Positions 19,623 through 31,826 are shown, numbered from the stretch's first letter. The stretch: 64,000 nucleotides of DNA from Astropecten irregularis (GCA_963971285.1 OZ020249.1:3906001-3970000); one strand, 5' to 3'. Made by a program: numbers and translations. The notes: generated by a model from the letters alone, not told the origin.

Positions 19623-19719
19623 GCTGAAGTTCAGCAGCAGAGAGCCCAGATGGCCCAGTTCCAGCTGCAAGAGAGGCAGCTTATAGAAGAGATTTGCGCC
19701 CTCAGGGGAACAGAACCAG
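19623..19719 (+). CDS. Coiled-coil protein, exon d
   Basis: A 97-bp exon after the acceptor ATATTTTCTACAG (ending 19622), entering in phase 0 as exon c requires and leaving in phase 1 at the donor GTCAGT (19720). It encodes about 32 Gln/Glu-rich residues (AEVQQQRAQMAQFQLQERQL, IEEICALRG) that continue the coiled coil. The macrosatellite begins about 55 bp downstream. The downstream exons of this gene are not visible in the window. The phase 1 exit is compatible with the phase 1 entry of the HMBS-like exons, which may be chance. Confidence 0.75.
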
Positions 19720-20153
19720 GTCAGTTTCAAAAGAACTTTGAAAAATGTGCAACCCATCTGATCAAAATAGTCTACTATCTATGGCAACCAAGTGAGTGTC
19801 TGTCTCCTTCTAGTAATCATCATGAGTCAGGTATTGCCACTCAAGTGAATGTCCGTCTTTCTCTTGTGATCTTTCATCTCATTTATTTATGTGCACTTTA
19901 TAGACTCCCCACTCTTGAAAATAGAAGACGTGTTAACATGGTTAATTATTGTATTTTCTTATATAAGCATTTTCATAATCATTTCACCAACATAGATGCA
20001 AATCCTTACTGTTGATATGCTCCTGTGCGGCGGACAAGGTATGCCGTACCTGTGCTATACCATCTGACCCATCCAGTCCTTTAATTGGCTTTCTGCATTG
20101 AGAATCTACAATCCATTCTGTTTCATTCATTTTCCTCTTTCTTTATTTGACAG

Positions 20154-20337
20154 TTACAATGGACAAAAACGTTGACACGATTCAGGTTCAACTACCTTCA
20201 AATATCAGGATAACCAGCCTGTTCACCTATGAACTGGAGAGGGCGCTTGTTGCTGACAAGCTTGATATGATCATCCATTCATTAAAGGATTTGCTATCTG
20301 TGTTACATGAGGGAACGTCAATCTGAACCATCTGCAG
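20154..20337 (+). pseudogene. HMBS: HMBS-like exon, array copy 1
   Basis: Hydroxymethylbilane synthase joins four porphobilinogens in haem synthesis. The 184-bp exon encodes about 60 residues around the active-site motif HSLKD, whose Lys-Asp correspond to E. coli K83/D84, preceded by LFTYELERAL as in animal HMBS LFTKELE. Acceptor TATTTGACAG, donor GTAAGG; phase 1 in, phase 2 out. In numbering from the first complete codon, this copy has Ser21, Leu47 where all others have Pro, and TGA at codon 57, where the family has Gly. It is the first copy after coiled-coil exon d. Family assignment is from motif recognition only. Confidence 0.8.
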
Positions 20338-20522
20338 GTAAGGATGTTTCCATATCAACATCTGCATGTATGATTTACAGCGGTTGCTAATGGGGTTGCC
20401 GTAGACAGTGTCTGTCTCCCTCTAGTGATCATGATGAGTCAGGTATTGCCACTCAAGTGAGTGTCTGTCTCCTTCTAGTAATCATCGTGAGTCAGGTATT
20501 GCCCACTGATCTATACAAAAGA

Positions 20523-20705
20523 TCTAATCTGACATCGGACTTGCTTGAAATATATCAAAATTTTGCATTATCGTCACGGGTCAAAAAGTGGATGTTTTCA
20601 CCAGGTCTGGACCTGATAGCCAGCGGACAGTTTTCAACACTGGTAGCCAGGGGTCCTGGGTGCGAGACCCGAAACAGCATAATGTTTTTTTCCGACACCA
20701 AAAAT
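20523..20705 (+). repeat. D module, long form, copy 1, with Pol III-like boxes
   Basis: A 183-bp segment bounded by direct repeats of TCTAATCTGACATC. It contains ATAGCCAGCGGA (20617-20628, A-box-like, one base short of consensus), GGTGCGAGACC (20659-20669, one mismatch to the B box) and a T7 run (20685-20691). It could derive from a tRNA-type SINE; activity is not implied. Confidence 0.5.
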
Positions 20706-20955
20706 TCTAATCTGACATCAGATTGGTTGCTATGTCCGTCTGTTTGTAGGCCTACTTGTTTTCCAGTGTCATAAGTTTGCCTTTTCTGAAACCAAAATCT
20801 GAATTGGGTCGACCTAAAGTCGCTCCTGATCTATTGAGTTCAATGGCAATGCTGGGACGCCTGTCTGAAACGGGCCGGGTTATAAATTGAGTGGCAATAC
20901 CTGACTCATCATGATCACTAGAGGGAGACAGACATGTGAATGTCTGGCTACTAGG

Positions 20956-21424
20956 AACCATTTTGAGCTTGAAAAATGCCAATAAATTTGTCATGCAAGG
21001 ATTTTGGTGTAATTTGAGGCCATTTTGGTAGTCAGTCAAATTTCAGAAAAATCCATGTGGTCCCCCACAGCAGCTTTTTTCAATTTTGGCCCCAAACCGA
21101 CTTTTTTCAGAAATGCGCGCTACCTTCCTCATAGCTAGCTATGACTACCAGGAACCATTCCCAGCAAGAAAAATTCCTATCAACTTGTCATGGAAGGATT
21201 TTGGTGTAATTTTAGGCCATTTTGGTAGTCAGTGAAATTTAAGAAAAATCATGTGGTCCCGCACTGCAGTTTTTTTTCAATTTTTGCCCAAAAGTAACTT
21301 TTTTCAGAAATGCGCGCTTTCTTCCTCATAGGTAGCTATGACTACCAGGAACCATTCCCAGCAAGAAAAATGCCAATCAACTTGTCATGGAAGGATTTTG
21401 GTGTAATTTGAGGCCATTTTGTTA
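20956..21424. repeat. E satellite block, about 2.4 units
   Basis: Unit of about 199 bp with GGAACCATTCCCAGCAAGAA, GTCCCCCACAGCAGC, CAGAAATGCGCGCTACCTTC and the palindrome ATAGCTAGCTAT. Confidence 0.9.
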
Positions 21425-21471
21425 GTCATGATGATCACTAGAGGGAGACAGACATTGTCTATCGCAACCAA

Positions 21472-21683
21472 GCGAGTGTCTGTCTCCTTCTAGTAATCAT
21501 CATGAGTCAGGTATTGCCACTCAAGTGAGTGTCTGTCTCCTTCTAGTAATCATCATGAGTCAGGTATTGCCAGGCAAGTGAGTGTCTGTCTCCTTCTAGT
21601 AATCATCATGAGTCAGGTATTGCCACTCAAGTGAGTGTCTCTCTCCTTCTAGTAATCATCATGAGTCAGGTATTGCCACTCAA
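21472..21683 (+). repeat. 53-bp minisatellite, four units
   Basis: Unit begins GTGAGTGTCTGTCTCCTTCT and ends AGGTATTGCCACTCAA; 212 bp is exactly 4 x 53. Confidence 0.9.
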
Positions 21684-21996
21684 GTGAATGTCCGTCTTTC
21701 TCTAGTGATCTTTCATCTCATTTATTTATGTGCACTTTATAGATTCCCCACTCTTGAAAATAGAAGACGTGTTAACATGGTTAATTATTGTATTTTCTTA
21801 TATTATAAGCATTTTCATAATCATTTCACCAACATAGATGCAAACCCTTACTGTTGATATGCTCCTGTGCGGCGGACAAGGTATGCCGTACCTGTGCTAT
21901 ACCATCTGACCCATCCAGTCCTTTAATGGGCCTTCTGCATTGAGAATCTACAATTCCTTTCTGTTTCATTCATTTTCCTCTTTCTTTATTTGACAG

Positions 21997-22180
21997 TTAC
22001 AATGGACAAAAACGTTGACACGATTCAGGTTCAGCTACCTTCAAATATCAGGATAACCGGCCTGTTCACCTATGAACTGGAGAGGGCGCTAGTTGCTGAC
22101 AAGCTTGATATGATCATCCATTCGTTAAAGGATTTGCCATCTGTGTTACATGAGGGAACGTCAATCTGAACCAGCTGCAG
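21997..22180 (+). pseudogene. HMBS: HMBS-like exon, array copy 2
   Basis: Gly21, His41, TGA57. Splice sites intact. Followed by the longest E block. Confidence 0.8.
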
Positions 22181-22580
22181 GTAAGGATGTTTCGATATCA
22201 ACATCTGCATGTATGATTGTACAGCGGTTGCTAATGGGGATGCCGTAGACAGTGTCTGTCTCCCTCTACTGATCATGATGAGTCAGGTATTGCCACTCAA
22301 GTGAGTGTCTGTCTCCTTCTTGTAATACAAAAGATCTAATCTGACATCAGATTGGTTGCTATGTCCGTTTGCTTGTAGGCCTACTTGTTCTCCAGTGTCA
22401 TAAGTTTGCCTATCTGAAACCAAAATCTGAATTGGGTCGACCTAAAGTCGCTCCTGATCTATTGAGTTCAATGGCAATGCTAGGAACGCCTGTCTGAAAC
22501 GGGGGTTATAAATTGAGTGGCAATACCTGACTCATCATGATCACTAGAGGGAGACAGACGTGTGAATGTCTGACTACTAG

Positions 22581-24832
22581 AAACAATTTCGAGCTTGAAA
22601 AATGCCAATCAATTTGTCATGCAAGGATTTTTGTGTAATTTGAGGCCATTTTGTTAGCCAGTGAAATTTCAGAAAAATCATGTGGTCCCCCACAGCAGCT
22701 TTTTTCAATTTTGGCCCCAAACCGACTTTTTTCAGAAATGCGCGCTACCTTCCTCATAGCTAGCTATGACTACCAGGAACCATTCCCAGCAAGAAAAATG
22801 CCAATCAACTTGTCATGGAAAGATTTTGGTGTAATTTGAGGCCATTTTGGTAGTCAGTGAAATTTCAGAAAAATCCATGTGGTCCCCCACAGCAGCTTTT
22901 TTCAATTTTGGCCCCAAACCGACTTTTTTGAGAAATGCGCGCTACCTTCCTCATAGCTAGCTATGACTACCAGGAACCATTCCCAGCAAGAAAAATGCCT
23001 ATCAACTTGTCATTGAAGGATTTTGGTGTAATTTGAGGCCATTTTGGTAGTCAGTGAAATTTAAGAAAAATCATGTGGTCCCGCACAGCAGTTTTTTTCT
23101 TCAATTTTTGCCCAAAGGTAACTTTTTTCAGAAATGCGCGCTATCTTCCTCATAGGTAGCTATGACTACCAGGAACCATTCCCAGCAAGAAAAATTCCTA
23201 TCAACTTGTCATGCAAGGATTTTGGTGTAATTTGAGGCCATTTTGGTAGTCAGTCAAATTTCAGAAAAATCCACGTGGTCCCCCACAGCAGCTTTTTTCA
23301 ATGTTTGCCCAAAAGTAACTTTTTTCAGAAATGCGCGCTATCTTCCTCATAGCTAGCTATGACTACCAGGAACCATTCCCAGCAAGAAAAATGCCAATCA
23401 ACTTGTCATGGAAGGATTTTGGTGTAATTTGAGGCCATTTTGGTAGTCAGTCAAATTTCAGAAAAATCCATATGGTCCCCCACAGCAGCTTTTTTCAATT
23501 TTGGCCCCAAACCGACTTTTTTCAGAAATGCGCGCAACCTTCCTCATAGCTAGCTATGACTACCAGGAACCATTCCCAGCAAGAAAAAATGCCAATCAAC
23601 TTGTCATGGAGAGATTTTGGTGTAATTTGAGGCCATTTTGGTAGTCAGTCAAATTTCAGAAAAATCCATATGGTCCCCCACAGCAGCTTTTTTCAATTTT
23701 GGCCCCAAACCGACTTTTTTCAGAAATGCGCGCAACCTTCCTCATAGCTAGCTATGACTACCAGGAACCATTCCCAGCAAGAAAAAATGCCAATCAACTT
23801 GTCATGGAGAGATTTTGGTGTAATTTGAGGCCATTTTGGTAGTCAGTCAAATTTCAGAAAAATCCATGTGGTCCCCCACAGCAGCTTTTTTCAATTTTGG
23901 CCCCAAACCGCCTTTTTATTGAGAAATGCGCGCTACCTTCCTCATAGCTAGCTATGACTACCAGGAACCATTCCCAGCAAGAAAAATGCCTATCAACTTG
24001 TCATGGAAGGATTTTGGTGTAATTTTAGGCCATTTTGGTAGTCAGTGAAATTTAAGAAAAATCATGTGGTCCCGCACTGCAGTTTTTTTTCAATTTTTGC
24101 CCAAAGGTAACTTTTTTCAGAAATGCGCGCTATCTTCCTCATAGGTAGCTATGACTACCAGGAACCATTCCCAGCAAGAAAAATGCCAATCAACTTGTCA
24201 TTGAGAGATTTTGGTGTAATTTGAGGCTATTTAGGTAGTCAGTCAAATTTCAGAAAAATCCATATGGTCCCCCACAGCAGCTTTTTTCAATTTTGGCCCC
24301 AAACCGACTTTTTTCAGAAATGCGCGCAACCTTCCTCATAGCTAGCTATGACTACCAGGAACCATTCCCAGCTAGAAAAAATGCCAATCAACTTGTCATG
24401 GAGAGATTTTGGTGTAATTTGAGGCCATTTTGGTAGTCAGTCAAATTTCAGAAAAATCAATGTGGTCCCCCACAGCAGCTTTTTTCAATTTTGGCCCCAA
24501 ACCGCCTTTTTTATTGAGAAATGCGCGCTACCTTCCTCATAGCTAGCTATGACTACCAGGAACCATTCCCAGCAAGAACAATTCCTATCAACTTGTCATG
24601 GAAGGATTTTGGTGTAATTTTAGGCCATTTTGGTAGTCAGTGAAATTTAAGAAAAATCATGTGGTCCCGCACTGCAGTTTTTTTTCAATTTTTGCCCAAA
24701 AGTAACTTTTTTCAGAAATGCGCGCTTTCTTCCTCATAGGTAGCTATGACTACCAGGAACCATTCCCAGCAAGAAAAATGCCAATCAACTTGTCATGGAA
24801 GGATTTTGGTGTAATTTGAGGCCATTTTGTTA
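22581..24832. repeat. E satellite block, about 11.3 units
   Basis: The longest block. Several unit subtypes (GGCCCCAAACCGAC and TTTTTGCCCAAAAG types) alternate, so a multi-unit higher-order period is likely. Confidence 0.9.
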
Positions 24833-25295
24833 GTCATGATGATCACTAGAGGGAGACAGACATTGTCTATCGCAACCAAGCGAGTGTCTGTCTCCTTCTA
24901 GTAATCATCATGAGTCAGGTATTGCCAGGCAAGTGAGTGTCTCTCTCCTTCTAGTAATCATCATGAGTCAGGTATTGCCACTCAAGTGAATGTCCGTCTT
25001 TCTCTAGTGATCTTTCATCTCATTTATTTATGTGCACTTTATAGATTCCCCACTCTTGAAAATAGAAGACGTGTTAACATGGTTAATTATTGTATTTTCT
25101 TATATTATAAGCATTTTCATAATCATTTCACCAACATAGATGCAAACCCTTACTGTTGATATGCTCCTGTGCGGCGGACAAGGTATGCCGTACCTGTGCT
25201 ATATCTGACCCATCCAGTCCTTTAATGGGCCTTCTGCATTGAGAATCTACAATTCCTTTCTGTTTCATTCATTTTCCTCTTTCTTTATTTGACAG

Positions 25296-25479
25296 TTACA
25301 ATGGACAAAAACGTTGACACGATTCAGGTTCAGCTACCTTCAAATATCAGGATAACCGGCCTGTTCACCTATGAACTGGAGAGGGCGCTAGTTGCTGACA
25401 AGCTTGATATGATCATCCATTCGTTAAAGGATTTGCCATCTGTGTTACATGAGGGAACGTCAATCTGAACCAGCTGCAG
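25296..25479 (+). pseudogene. HMBS: HMBS-like exon, array copy 3
   Basis: Same as copy 2 in the exon: Gly21, His41, TGA57, intact splice sites. Confidence 0.8.
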
Positions 25480-25879
25480 GTAAGGATGTTTCGATATCAA
25501 CATCTGCATGTATGATTGTACAGCGGTTGCTAATGGGGATGCCGTAGACAGTGTCTGTCTCCCTCTACTGATCATGATGAGTCAGGTATTGCCACTCAAG
25601 TGAGTGTCTGTCTCCTTCTTGTAATACAAAAGATCTAATCTGACATCAGATTGGTTGCTATGTCCGTTTGCTTGTAGGCCTACTTGTTCTCCAGTGTCAT
25701 AAGTTTGCCTATCTGAAACCAAAATCTGAATTGGGTCGACCTAAAGTCGCTCCTGATCTATTGAGTTCAATGGCAATGCTAGGAACGCCTGTCTGAAACG
25801 GGGGTTATAAATTGAGTGGCAATACCTGACTCATCATGATCACTAGAGGGAGACAGACGTGTGAATGTCTGACTACTAG

Positions 25880-27536
25880 AAACAATTTCGAGCTTGAAAA
25901 ATGCCAATCAATTTGTCATGCAAGGATTTTTGTGTAATTTGAGGCCATTTTGTTAGCCAGTGAAATTTCAGAAAAATCATGTGGTCCCCCACAGCAGCTT
26001 TTTTCAATTTTGGCCCCAAACCGACTTTTTTCAGAAATGCGCGCTACCTTCCTCATAGCTAGCTATGACTACCAGGAACCATTCCCAGCAAGAAAAATGC
26101 CAATCAACTTGTCATGGAAAGATTTTGGTGTAATTTGAGGCCATTTTGGTAGTCAGTTAAATTTCAGAAAAATCCATGTGGTCCCCCACAGCAGCTTTTT
26201 TCAATTTTGGCCCCAAACCGACTTTTTTGAGAAATGCGCGCTACCTTCCTCATAGCTAGCTATGACTACCAGGAACCATTCCCAGCAAGAAAAATGCCAA
26301 TCAACTTGTCATTGAGAGATTTTGGTGTAATTTGAGGCTATTTTGGTAGTCAGTCAAATTTCAGAAAAACCCATATGGTCCCCCACAGCAGCTTTTTTCA
26401 ATTTTGGCCCCAAACCGACTTTTTTCAGAAATGCGCGCAACCTTCCTCATAGCTAGCTATGACTACCAGGAACCATTCCCAGCAAGAAAAAATGCCAATC
26501 AACTTGTCATGGAGAGATTTTGGTGTAATTTGAGGCCATTTTGGTAGTCAGTCAAATTTCAGAAAAATCCATGTGGTCCCCCACAGCAGCTTTTTTCAAT
26601 TTTGGCCCCAAACCGCCTTTTTATTGAGAAATGCGCGCTACCTTCCTCATAGCTAGCTATGACTACCAGGAACCATTCCCAGCAAGAACAATTCCTATCA
26701 ACTTGTCATGGAAGGATTTTGGTGTAATTTTAGGCCATTTTGGTAGTCAGTGAAATTTAAGAAAAATCATGTGGTCCCGCACTGCAGTTTTTTTTCAATT
26801 TTTGCCCAAAGGTAACTTTTTTCAGAAATGCGCGCTATCTTCCTCATAGGTAGCTATGACTACCAGGAACCATTCCCAGCAAGAAAAATGCCAATCAACT
26901 TGTCATTGAGAGATTTTGGTGTAATTTGAGGCTATTTTGGTAGTCAGTCAAATTTCAGAAAAACCCATATGGTCCCCCACAGCAGCTTTTTTCAATTTTG
27001 GCCCCAAACCGACTTTTTTCAGAAATGCGCGCAACCTTCCTCATAGCTAGCTATGACTACCAGGAACCATTCCCAGCAAGAAAAAATGCCAATCAACTTG
27101 TCATGGAGAGATTTTGGTGTAATTTGAGGCCATTTTGGTAGTCAGTCAAATTTCAGAAAAATCCATGTGGTCCCCCACAGCAGCTTTTTTCAATTTTGGC
27201 CCCAAACCGCCTTTTTATTGAGAAATGCGCGCTACCTTCCTCATAGCTAGCTATGACTACCAGGAACCATTCCCAGCAAGAACAATTCCTATCAACTTGT
27301 CATGGAAGGATTTTGGTGTAATTTTAGGCCATTTTGGTAGTCAGTGAAATTTAAGAAAAATCATGTGGTCCCGCACTGCAGTTTTTTTTCAATTTTTGCC
27401 CAAAAGTAATTTTTTTCAGAAATGCGCGCTTTCTTCCTCATAGGTAGCTATGACTACCAGGAACCATTCCCAGCAAGAAAAATGCCAATCAACTTGTCAT
27501 GGAAGGATTTTGGTGTAATTTGAGGCCATTTTGTTA
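25880..27536. repeat. E satellite block, about 8.3 units
   Basis: Same ends as the preceding block but about three units shorter. Confidence 0.9.
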
Positions 27537-28002
27537 GTCATGATGATCACTAGAGGGAGACAGACATTGTCTATCGCAACCAAGTGAGTGTCTGTCTCCT
27601 TCTAGTAATCATCATGAGTCAGGTATTGCCAGGCAAGTGAGTGTCTCTCTCCTTCTAGTAATCATCATGAGTCAGGTATTGCCACTCAAGTGAATGTCCG
27701 TCTTTCTCTAGTGATCTTTCATCTCATTTATTTATGTGCACTTTATAGATTCCCCACTCTTGAAAATAGAAGACGTGTTAACATGGTTAATTATTGTATT
27801 TTCTTATATTATAAGCATTTTCATAATCATTTCACCAACATAGATGCAAACCCTTACTGTTGATATGCTCCTGTGCGGCGGACAAGGTATGCCGTACCTG
27901 TGCTATACCATCTGACCCATCCAGTCCTTTAATGGGCCTTCTGCATTGAGAATCTACAATTCCTTTCTGTTTCATTCATTTTCCTCTTTCTTTATTTGAC
28001 AG

Positions 28003-28186
28003 TTACAATGGACAAAAACGTTGACACGATTCAGGTTCAGCTACCTTCAAATATCAGGATAACCGGCCTGTTCACCTATGAACTGGAGAGGGCGCTAGTT
28101 GCTGACAAGCTTGATATGATCATCCATTCGTTAAAGGATTTGCCATCTGTGTTACATGAGGGAACGTCAATCGGAACCAGCTGCAG
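28003..28186 (+). CDS. HMBS: HMBS-like exon, array copy 4, open throughout
   Basis: The only complete copy with GGA (Gly) instead of TGA at codon 57. The exon therefore reads through to SIGTSC and the split Arg codon at the donor GTAAGG, comparable to TIGAICK in vertebrate HMBS. Gly21, His41, Lys44 and Asp45 are present. Apart from this base it matches copies 2 and 3 on both sides, so it is either a survivor of the ancestral state or a reversion. Whether it is spliced into any mRNA is unknown; the neighbouring HMBS exons are not in the window. Confidence 0.75.
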
Positions 28187-28586
28187 GTAAGGATGTTTCG
28201 ATATCAACATCTGCATGTATGATTGTACAGCGGTTGCTAATGGGGATGCCGTAGACAGTGTCTGTCTCCCTCTACTGATCATGATGAGTCAGGTATTGCC
28301 ACTCAAGTGAGTGTCTGTCTCCTTCTTGTAATACAAAAGATCTAATCTGACATCAGATTGGTTGCTATGTCTGTTTGCTTGTAGGCCTACTTGTTCTCCA
28401 GTGTCATAAGTTTGCCTATCTGAAACCAAAATCTGAATTGGGTCGACCTAAAGTCGCTCCTGATCTATTGAGTTCAATGGCAATGCTAGGAACGCCTGTC
28501 TGAAACGGGGGTTATAAATTGAGTGGCAATACCTGACTCATCATGATCACTAGAGGGAGACAGACGTGTGAATGTCTGACTACTAG

Positions 28587-29648
28587 AAACAATTTCGAGC
28601 TTGAAAAATGCCAATCAATTTGTCATGCAAGGATTTTTGTGTAATTTGAGGCCATTTTGTTAGCCAGTGAAATTTCAGAAAAATCATGTGGTCCCCCACA
28701 GCAGCTTTTTTCAATTTTGGCCCCAAACCGACTTTTTTCAGAAATGCGCGCTACCTTCCTCATAGCTAGCTATGACTACCAGGAACCATTCCCAGCAAGA
28801 AAAATGCCAATCAACTTGTCATGGAAAGATTTTGGTGTAATTTGAGGCCATTTTGGTAGTCAGTTAAATTTCAGAAAAATCCATGTGGTCCCCCACAGCA
28901 GCTTTTTTCAATTTTGGCCCCAAACCGACTTTTTTGAGAAATGCGCGCTACCTTCCTCATAGCTAGCTATGACTACCAGGAACCATTCCCAGCAAGAAAA
29001 ATGCCTATCAACTTGTCATTGAAGGATTTTGGTGTAATTTGAGGCCATTTTGGTAGTCAGTGAAATTTAAGAAAAATCATGTGGTCCCGCACAGCAGTTT
29101 TTTTCTTCAATTTTTGCCCAAAGGTAACTTTTTTCAGAAATGCGCGCTATCTTCCTCATAGGTAGCTATGACTACCAGGAACCATTCCCAGCAAGAAAAA
29201 TGCCAATCAACTTGTCATTGAAAGATTTTGGTGTAATTTGAGGCCATTTAGGTAGTCAGTCAAATTTCAGAAAAATCCATGTGGTCCCCCACAGCAGCTT
29301 TTTTCAATTTTGGCCCCAAACCGACTTTTTTCAGAAATGCGCGCTACCTTCCTCATAGCTAGCTATGACTACCAGGAACCATTCCCAGCAAGAACAATTC
29401 CTATCAACTTGTCATGGAAGGATTTTGGTGTAATTTTAGGCCATTTTGGTAGTCAGTGAAATTTAAGAAAAATCATGTGGTCCCGCACTGCAGTTTTTTT
29501 TCAATTTTTGCCCAAAAGTAACTTTTTTCAGAAATGCGCGCTTTCTTCCTCATAGGTAGCTATGACTACCAGGAACCATTCCCAGCAAGAAAAATGCCAA
29601 TCAACTTGTCATGGAAGGATTTTGGTGTAATTTGAGGCCATTTTGTTA
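28587..29648. repeat. E satellite block, about 5.3 units
   Basis: Same ends, about three units shorter again. Confidence 0.9.
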
Positions 29649-30111
29649 GTCATGATGATCACTAGAGGGAGACAGACATTGTCTATCGCAACCAAGCGAG
29701 TGTCTGTCTCCTTCTAGTAATCATCATGAGTCAGGTATTGCCAGGCAAGTGAGTGTCTCTCTCCTTCTAGTAATCATCATGAGTCAGGTATTGCCACTCA
29801 AGTGAATGTCCGTCTTTCTCTAGTGATCTTTCATCTCATTTATTTATGTGCACTTTATAGATTCCCCACTCTTGAAAATAGAAGACGTGTTAACATGGTT
29901 AATTATTGTATTTTCTTATATAAGCAATTGCATAATCATTTCACCAACATAGATGCAAACCCTTACTGTTGATATGCTCCTGTGCGGCGGACAAGGTATG
30001 CCGTACCTGTGCTATACCATCTGACCCATCCAGTCCTTTAATGGGCCTTCTGCATTGAGAATCTACAATTCCTTTCTGTTTCATTCATTTTCCTCTTTCT
30101 TTATTTGACAG

Positions 30112-30295
30112 TTACAATGGACAAAAACGTTGACACGATTCAGGTTCAGCTACCTTCAAATATCAGGATAACCGGCCTGTTCACCTATGAACTGGAGAGG
30201 GCGCTAGTTGCTGACAAGCTTGATATGATCATGCATTCGTTAAAGGATTTGCCATCTGTGTTACATGAGGGAACGTCAATCTGAACCAGCTGCAG
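30112..30295 (+). pseudogene. HMBS: HMBS-like exon, array copy 5
   Basis: Gly21, Met40 in place of Ile, His41, TGA57; splice sites intact. Confidence 0.8.
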
Positions 30296-30694
30296 GTAAG
30301 GATGTTTCCATATCAACATCTGCATGTATGATTGTACAGCGGTTGCTAATGGGGATGCCGTAGACAGTGTCTGTCTCCCTCTACTGATCATGATGAGTCA
30401 GGTATTGCCACTCAAGTGAGTGTCTGTCTCCTTCTTGTAATACAAAAGATCTAATCTGACATCAGATTGGTTGCTATGTCCGTTTGCTTGTAGGCCTACT
30501 TGTTCTCCAGTGTCATAAGTTTGCCTATCTGAAACCAAAATCTGAATTGGGTCGACCTAAAGTCGCTCCTGATCTATTGAGTTCAATGGCAATGCTAGGA
30601 ACGCCTGTCTGAAACGGGGGTTATAAATTGAGTGGCAATACCTGACTCATCATGATCACTAAAGGGAGACAGACGTGTGAATGTCTGACTACTA

Positions 30695-31363
30695 GAAACA
30701 ATTTCGAGCTTGAAAAATGCCAATCAATTTGTCATGCAAGGATTTTTGTGTAATTTGAGGCCATTTTGTTAGCCAGTGAAATTTCAGAAAAATCATGTGG
30801 TCCCCCACAGCAGCTTTTTTGCAATTTTGGCCCCAAACCGACTTTTTTCAGAAATGCGCGCTACCTTCCTCATAGCTAGCTATGACTACCAGGAACCATT
30901 CCCAGCAAGAAAAATGCCAATCAACTTGTCATGGAAAGATTTTGGTGTAATTTGAGGCCATTTTGGTAGTCAGTTAAATTTCAGAAAAATCCATGTGGTC
31001 CCCCACAGCAGCTTTTTTCAATTTTGGCCCCAAACCGACTTTTTTGAGAAATGCGCGCTACCTTCCTCATAGCTAGCTATGACTACCAGGAACCATTCCC
31101 AGCAAGAAAAATGCCTATCAACTTGTCATTGAAGGATTTTGGTGTAATTTGAGGCCATTTTGGTAGTCAGTGAAATTTAAGAAAAATCATGTGGTCCCGC
31201 ACAGCAGTTTTTTTTCCAATTTTTGCCCAAAAGTAACTTTTTTCAGAAATGCGCGCTATCTTCCTCATAGGTAGCTATGACTACCAGGAACCATTCCCAG
31301 CAAGAAAAATGCCAATCAACTTGTCATGGAAGGATTTTGGTGTAATTTGAGGCCATTTTGTTA
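30695..31363. repeat. E satellite block, about 3.4 units
   Basis: Same ends, two units shorter than the block at 28587. Confidence 0.9.
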
Positions 31364-31826
31364 GTCATGATGATCACTAGAGGGAGACAGACATTGTCTA
31401 TCGCAACCAAGCGAGTGTCTGTCTCCTTCTAGTAATCATCATGAGTCAGGTATTGCCAGGCAAGTGAGTGTCTCTCTCCTTCTAGTAATCATCATGAGTC
31501 AGGTATTGCCACTCAAGTGAATGTCCGTCTTTCTCTAGTGATCTTTCATCTCATTTATTTATGTGCACTTTATAGATTCCCCACTCTTGAAAATAGAAGA
31601 CGTGTTAACATGGTTAATTATTGTATTTTCTTATATAAGCAATTGCATAATCATTTCACCAACATAGATGCAAACCCTTACTGTTGATATGCTCCTGTGC
31701 GGCGGACAAGGTATGCCGTAGCTGTGCTATACCATCTGACCCATCCAGTCCTTTAATGGGCCTTCTGCATTGAGAATCTACAATTCCTTTCTGTTTCATT
31801 CATTTTCCTCTTTCTTTATTTGACAG

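Noticed and set aside
19623-20337. A confirmed coiled-coil-HMBS fusion gene
   Set aside because: Phase agreement alone has a one-in-three chance; no transcript evidence. Kept only as a hypothesis.
21472-21683. CRISPR-like direct repeats (53-bp units)
   Set aside because: No spacers: units are head-to-tail minisatellite copies in an animal genome.
22070-22276. Recurring 68-codon minus-strand frames over every HMBS-like exon
   Set aside because: Antisense shadow of the conserved exon and its donor region; no own signals.
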